Under the pieces are notes generated by a model. The model worked only from the letters and a program-made list of their open reading frames with translations. It was not told the origin of the DNA and ran no database searches. This document shows, in pieces, positions 59,671-64,000 of a stretch of DNA of 64,000 nucleotides. The stretch is from assembly GCF_001442625.1 (NCBI RefSeq), contig NZ_LMZQ01000002.1:240431-304430 (forward strand), read 5' to 3'. The translations under genes and the position numbers were made by a program. Origin of the DNA: Pedobacter ginsenosidimutans (GTDB lineage Bacteria > Bacteroidota > Bacteroidia > Sphingobacteriales > Sphingobacteriaceae). Within the stretch, counting starts at the first letter, position 1. Each line of letters opens with the position of its first letter.

Positions 59671-61485
59671 TTATCGCTTTTCATTTTGTTCCCGTTCACG
59701 TCTTATCCGCCGCTCTAAGCGCTTCTGTTTCCTTTGCATATGATTGGCCCGCATGGCTTTAAACTTTGCAATATGCTCACGTACTTCATTCTGCTTTTCT
59801 TCCGTAATACCGATGCTATATTTTATGCCTGTAAAAAGGCTCTTCCAGATCATATTAAAGAAAGATGTATTTGCCGGCCTGCTGTAATTTACAGTTACAG
59901 GTACCAGCTTTCCATCTGGACCGGGGTTTTCTGATTTGATAATTAAAGCATTTGCCAAGAAAGAAAGAAAACCGCGGGTAACCAGGTGATCTTTTTCGGG
60001 ATCGTTTTTCATCAGCGCTACAGAAAGATCATAGTAGGAGAACGCTACTGTCCCTTTTGCACCTAAATCGTTAGCTTTAAAATTGAACTTCAATTTATCT
60101 ACACTCCCGCGGTTAATGCGGACCAAGCCTAAGGGTTTGGTAATCTGATTTAAAACCCGCGCATTAAAATTGTGTAAAACCCCATTGTAAGAAAAGGCAC
60201 CATCTTTAGCGGTAAGATCAAATATAAAGTTTACATCAAGCTTGCCCTGCCCAAATAGGTAAGTGTTTAGGTTAACCTCCATAATGGGGTTTATGGCTTT
60301 AATTTTATCGAGGTTGGTGGCATTTTTTATAATGCCCGAGGTATGCTCAAAACTAATCTGCCCTTTTTGGTTACTCTCATTATTGTAAACCGCGTAATTC
60401 ACATTTATATCCTTCAGCTGAATTTTCTGGACCAGAATAGGTGCATTAACAAGCTGCAAAAGCTGATGGGGAAACTTTCCGATTTTGCTTTCCTGATGTT
60501 TTTTGGGGAGGCCGTTATGGTTAAATACCGAAACGAAACCATTGGTAATGGCCATTTCCTTTGCCCAAAGTTCTTGTTTGCTAATGTATAAAGGCAAATC
60601 AATTCCATTAAGCATAATGTCGCTCATCTTGATGTTGAAACGTTCCTTCGCAAAGCCGGCAACCTTGCCAAAGTTCATCTCATCGTGCAGTGGTACCAAA
60701 GCAAAACTGTTAACCCTTAACTTACCTGTTGTTGCCCTGAAATCCAGTTTATCTAATTGGATATCGTACATCTTGTCTGGCGTATGGTATACATAGTTAT
60801 TCAGATTGATCACAATATCTTTAAGCAGATAAAATCTTGTAGGATCTTCAGCAGAGGTAGAATCTACCAGCAGGTCGGTTAAGGTAATGTTGAGGTCATC
60901 AATAGAGAAAGGTACTGAATTGGCTATGTTCTTATTGATGTATTTAAAACTTACATCCTTAAACCTGATGCTTTTGATGCTAAACTCTTTCAGGTTTTTA
61001 GAGATGATATCGTAAGGCGATTTAATGGGCCTGGGCGCACGCCCCTCATTAAAAGCAAATTGCTGGTTAAGCATTGTTACCTCAGGTTTGTCAAATATGA
61101 TTTCTTCCAGCTGAAGTTTTTTTTCTCGGTACAAGGTTAGTGGGTGGAAGTGCTTTACTACCAGTTTTTTTAAAGAAACCGTATATAAATTATTTGGAGC
61201 TCTTTTTAAGGCTATGAGTTGCTTAAACCGATTGGTATCAGGTATTATTTTTACGTTCTGTAAAGTGGCATTGCCCGTAAAAACATTGGTAGAAACCTTG
61301 GTAAAACTAATGGTATATAAACTATCGGTTGATTTATATAGGAGTGTTTTGATCCTATCGGTTAAAATAGGGCGCGACTTAACATTTAACAACCATGCTA
61401 TACCTGCAAGTACGATAAAAACAATGAGTAATGTACACGCAATCCATTTAAAAACTTTATAACGGTATTTTCTGGTATCAGGCAT
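59671..61485 (-). CDS. AsmA/DUF748-like membrane-anchored protein
   Basis: A 604-residue protein with one transmembrane helix (about 12-34), a long beta-rich periplasmic region, and a strongly basic C-terminal tail (QRKQKRLERRIRREREQ). A central repeat unit of the AsmA type is suggested by KIKAINPIMEVNLNTYLFGQ and GKLDVNFIFDL. It resembles its upstream neighbour along its whole length, so the two are tandem paralogues. A role in lipid transport or outer-membrane assembly is inferred only from the fold class. Confidence 0.75.
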   Translation of the reverse strand: MPDTRKYRYKVFKWIACTLLIVFIVLAGIAWLLNVKSRPILTDRIKTLLYKSTDSLYTISFTKVSTNVFTGNATLQNVKIIPDTNRFKQLIALKRAPNNLYTVSLKKLVVKHFHPLTLYREKKLQLEEIIFDKPEVTMLNQQFAFNEGRAPRPIKSPYDIISKNLKEFSIKSIRFKDVSFKYINKNIANSVPFSIDDLNITLTDLLVDSTSAEDPTRFYLLKDIVINLNNYVYHTPDKMYDIQLDKLDFRATTGKLRVNSFALVPLHDEMNFGKVAGFAKERFNIKMSDIMLNGIDLPLYISKQELWAKEMAITNGFVSVFNHNGLPKKHQESKIGKFPHQLLQLVNAPILVQKIQLKDINVNYAVYNNESNQKGQISFEHTSGIIKNATNLDKIKAINPIMEVNLNTYLFGQGKLDVNFIFDLTAKDGAFSYNGVLHNFNARVLNQITKPLGLVRINRGSVDKLKFNFKANDLGAKGTVAFSYYDLSVALMKNDPEKDHLVTRGFLSFLANALIIKSENPGPDGKLVPVTVNYSRPANTSFFNMIWKSLFTGIKYSIGITEEKQNEVREHIAKFKAMRANHMQRKQKRLERRIRREREQNEKR

Positions 61486-61553
61486 TAAAAAATGAGCGGC
61501 TGTGGTTTTATTAGCAATATACGGTTATAAACATATATTTGAAAAATGTAAGA

Positions 61554-63341
61554 TCAGTTTTTTTCTCTTCGGGCCTTTCGCGCTGCTTTTCTGTCTGCCC
61601 GTTTTTGTTCCCTTATTTTTTTTGCGATTACTTTTTGCTGTTTTACCGGATTCTTTTCGGGTACCACACCAACGCCTACAATATCCTTTATGCCTACAAA
61701 AACGGTTTTCCACATTAGGTTAAAAAAGGATGCCGAATTAATTCTGGTATTGGCCATGCCTGCTGTTCTTGGCGCTTCGCCTTTTTGTGGATTTTCATTT
61801 TTAACTAAAATGGCATTAGCCAAAAAGGACAAAAACCCTTTTTCCTTGGTTCCCTCTCCATCAATATTGTCTGATAAGAGCTTTACCTTCAGGTTTGTGT
61901 ATAGCATGTTTATCTTACCCGATGCAGCTCTTAAATTTCCGTTTGCACTAAAATCGATATGTTGTACATCGCCGCTTTCTATTTCTATTAAACCCAGGGC
62001 TTTCGATAGTGGGTTTAAGTTTTTCAGATCAAACTTCCCAAGCTTCCCGCTGTAGGTAAATGCACCATTATTATCGGTAAGGTTAAAATCGATTTTTACA
62101 TTCAGCTTCCCGGCGCCCATTAAAAGCGCGTTTAAATCGGCTAAAGCATGGTTCTTTTTACGCAATTGTAAACTATCGTTGGTTACGTTTAAAATGTTTC
62201 CTGTTAGTGCTTTAAAATCAACCGATCCAATTTTTTTACTCGCCGGGTTAAATTCAGCATATCTAACATTAATGTTTCTGAGCTTTACCGTATCGATCAG
62301 GGTAGGCATGTTTAATCTTTTTAGGGCCATGTGTGGGTAGTTTCGGCCTTTATCAAGGCCTGGTGGCGGCGGCGATTCGCGGCTCATAAAAACTTCTACA
62401 TTTGCGGGGCCAATCCTCAGCGATTTTGCATGCAGTTTCTGGTCGGTATTTAAACCAATAAAGTCAACCCCGTTAAATTCTATTTTATCAAAACTGAGGT
62501 TATACCGGTCTTTCTGGATCTTGTATTTTCTTGCAAAAGTAAGCTCATCGTACAATGGTGTAAGTTTAAATCCTTTAACCGTTATTTTTTTTGATGCAGT
62601 AGAACCTTTAATGGTATCAACTTTCATTGAGTACATTTTATCTTTCGTTATCGATTTATAGCCCGCAATCTGAAAAGATGCATCTTTTGTATAGTAAAAT
62701 CTTGTTGTATCATTGCCCGAAAGCGAATCCAACAAGAAATCGTTAATGTTAATATCGAGGTGTTTGATCGAGTTTTTGATTTTTTTTGCTGCGGTTTTGT
62801 TGATATAATCGAAATCTGCATCTATAATTTTAATGCTTTTAACATGTACCGATTTAAAAGTTTTCGAAATCTGTTCGTAAAGCGATTTTTCATCTTTTAT
62901 GCTATCGGGTTTCCTGGTTACTTTGTTAAAAATCATATTGATAGATGGCTTTTGTAAAAGGATTTCATTTACATCTATCCGCTTTTTAAAGTAGGCCGTT
63001 AATATTCCAACACGGCTAATCTGCAGTTTCTTCAATTTAAGCTCGAAAGTATGGGCAGGCGCCAATTGTATTTTCCTTAAGCTGTCGAAGACGGAAGTAT
63101 CGGGTATTAGTGTAACATCACGCAGTGCCAGGCTACCTGTAATTATATTTAAATTAATGCTTTTAAAATCTATCCGGTACAGGTGGTGGGAGCCATTATA
63201 AACCCCAGACTTAATTTTTTCGGTTAATATAGGTTTCCATCGGGCGCTTAAAAACATGGCGCCAAATGCAACAACTAAAATCAATATACCGAATATGCTT
63301 CCTATCCAGATCCAAACTTTATTTCTATGCTGAGCTGTCAT
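61554..63341 (-). CDS. AsmA/DUF748-like membrane-anchored protein, paralogue
   Basis: A 595-residue protein, homologous to the 604-residue gene downstream: transmembrane start (about 10-32), the shared ILTEKIKSGVYNGS-type opening, ALLMGAGKLNVKIDFNL, and a C-terminal basic tail (RADRKAARKARREKN). The shared FLSFLANA and FNLMWK/FNMIWKS blocks near the C-terminus make the relationship plain. Separated by 68 bases, same direction. First gene of the 63.3 to 58.1 kb minus-strand run. Confidence 0.75.
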   Translation of the reverse strand: MTAQHRNKVWIWIGSIFGILILVVAFGAMFLSARWKPILTEKIKSGVYNGSHHLYRIDFKSINLNIITGSLALRDVTLIPDTSVFDSLRKIQLAPAHTFELKLKKLQISRVGILTAYFKKRIDVNEILLQKPSINMIFNKVTRKPDSIKDEKSLYEQISKTFKSVHVKSIKIIDADFDYINKTAAKKIKNSIKHLDININDFLLDSLSGNDTTRFYYTKDASFQIAGYKSITKDKMYSMKVDTIKGSTASKKITVKGFKLTPLYDELTFARKYKIQKDRYNLSFDKIEFNGVDFIGLNTDQKLHAKSLRIGPANVEVFMSRESPPPPGLDKGRNYPHMALKRLNMPTLIDTVKLRNINVRYAEFNPASKKIGSVDFKALTGNILNVTNDSLQLRKKNHALADLNALLMGAGKLNVKIDFNLTDNNGAFTYSGKLGKFDLKNLNPLSKALGLIEIESGDVQHIDFSANGNLRAASGKINMLYTNLKVKLLSDNIDGEGTKEKGFLSFLANAILVKNENPQKGEAPRTAGMANTRINSASFFNLMWKTVFVGIKDIVGVGVVPEKNPVKQQKVIAKKIREQKRADRKAARKARREKN

Positions 63342-63447
63342 TTATTATGGCTTATCGATACGTAACAGATAGAAGAGCGAAAGGTTTTTTCAGGGCTAAG
63401 GCAAAAGACTAAAGCCGAAAGACCAATAAGGAAGAATGATGAAATAT

Positions 63448-63714
63448 TTTTTGGAGCGCAGGTGCAGTACAAGAAACACCGTTTGTTCCTTTGCTACGCT
63501 TGTACGCTTTGGCCGTCGTGCCTCCGGACCTGCAGGGTACCGCTTCGCCAAGGGCTAGATGGGTTAGGACGGTGGTATGGAAACCCCTCATAGTAGCAAG
63601 GACAGTTGTAATCTAAACCCGACCTTAGCGGGATGCCACAATTTTTTCAATTGGGGCAGAAGCGAGGGCGGGGCTACAGTCCCCTATAGGCACCGAAGCC
63701 TACATTTCCAAAAA
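63448..63714 (+). repeat. TTTTTGGA-ended element, copy C
   Basis: TTTTTGGAGCGCAGG at the left and ATTTCCAAAAA at the right. It contains GCTTGTACGCTTTGGCCG and CCTGCAGGGTACCGCTTCGC, also found inverted in copies A and B. Relative to copy D it has an additional block of about 70 bases (63621-63690). Confidence 0.85.
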
Positions 63715-63749
63715 CATCCTGACTTATTTTATAAAAGGGAATTATTAAT

Positions 63750-63948
63750 TTTTTGGAGCGCAGGTGCAGTGCAAGAAACACCGTTTGTTCCTTTGCTACG
63801 CTTGTACGCTTTGGCCGTCGTGCCTCCGGGCCTGCAGGGTACCGCTTCGCCAAGGGCTAGATGGGTTAGGACGGTGGTATGGAAACCCCTCATAGTAGCA
63901 GGAATAGCTGCAGCCTACCCATGACACCGAAGCCTACATTTCCAAAAA
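63750..63948 (+). repeat. TTTTTGGA-ended element, copy D
   Basis: Nearly identical to copy C over the first 150 bases (period 302) and over the last 25, but shorter in the middle. Open frames reading through copies C and D (for example 63577-63924) show no start signal and follow the repeat, not a gene. With copy C it fills the 63342-64000 gap. Confidence 0.85.
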
Positions 63949-64000
63949 CTTTTTATTCAACTATATAAAATATGGATTAATTGGGGCTGCTAACTGTCTT

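Noticed and set aside
63577..63924. Plus-strand 115-codon open frame
   Set aside because: It follows repeat copies C and D exactly and has low-complexity translation; no start signal or protein family.

Overview
The window looks like chromosome from a Bacteroidota bacterium of the Sphingobacteriaceae, most like Pedobacter. This is inferred from gene content and sequence style, since no database search was possible. Supporting signs are the LpxC/FabZ fusion gene, PorX, HYC_CC_PP and DUF3347 proteins, paired EF-P genes, many secreted proteins ending their signal peptide in AQ, lipoproteins of the form LxxC-K/S, low GC, and promoters of the Bacteroidota type (TTG, about 19 bases, TAnnTTTG). No rRNA, tRNA, CRISPR array, complete IS or prophage was seen.

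Layout. 0.1-6.5 kb: a secreted S9 peptidase, a divergent FAD-type protein, an aldehyde dehydrogenase, and a yfiT-like gene that seems to have lost its 5' end. 6.6-7.3 kb: a VapBC-type toxin-antitoxin pair. 7.3-13.1 kb: a metal (probably copper) handling neighbourhood on the minus strand, with an HMA-MauE membrane fusion, YceI, an AraC-type regulator with an N-terminal CxxC domain, DUF3347, an outer-membrane barrel, a secreted HMA protein and HYC_CC_PP. A two-part sequence motif with identical spacing lies upstream of yceI and of the DUF3347-araC pair. 13.2-18.2 kb: cyclophilin, exonuclease III, hutI-hutG, and 5-formyl-THF cyclo-ligase followed by an unannotated 52-residue gene. 18.3-20.0 kb: two EF-P paralogues and a promoter-hairpin arrangement that looks like a small RNA. 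20.0-25.8 kb: ABC ATPase, GNAT, lpxA, lpxC/fabZ, lpxD and an HD phosphohydrolase.

25.9-42.6 kb: porX, a C39-like lipoprotein, tsaE, alanine dehydrogenase, a VanX-like dipeptidase, a minus-strand set (PBP4-type carboxypeptidase, GH18, AONS-like aminotransferase, histidine phosphatase), an aspartyl protease with PDZ, a large metzincin, a phosphodiester glycosidase, a lipoprotein, a cold-shock protein and an RBBP9 hydrolase. 42.6-50.0 kb: ECF sigma and membrane partner, SMR exporter with a Crp/Fnr regulator, DUF6249, thioesterase, DinB, histidine kinase and gltX. 50.1-58.0 kb: a zinc peptidase, then a compact signalling module (REC-HK, a 1194-residue CHASE3-HAMP-GAF-HK-REC3 kinase, REC, CheR, CheB, REC) with no CheA, CheW or MCP. 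58.1-63.3 kb: DUF3137, LemA and two tandem AsmA-like giants.

Intergenic DNA is rich in dispersed repeats. There are CGTCAT-bounded palindromes, short GTCAGATG stem-loops, and a roughly 260-base element with TTTTTGGA ends. The last is present as two tandem pairs in opposite orientation at 43.8-44.4 and 63.4-63.9 kb, and it produces spurious open frames.
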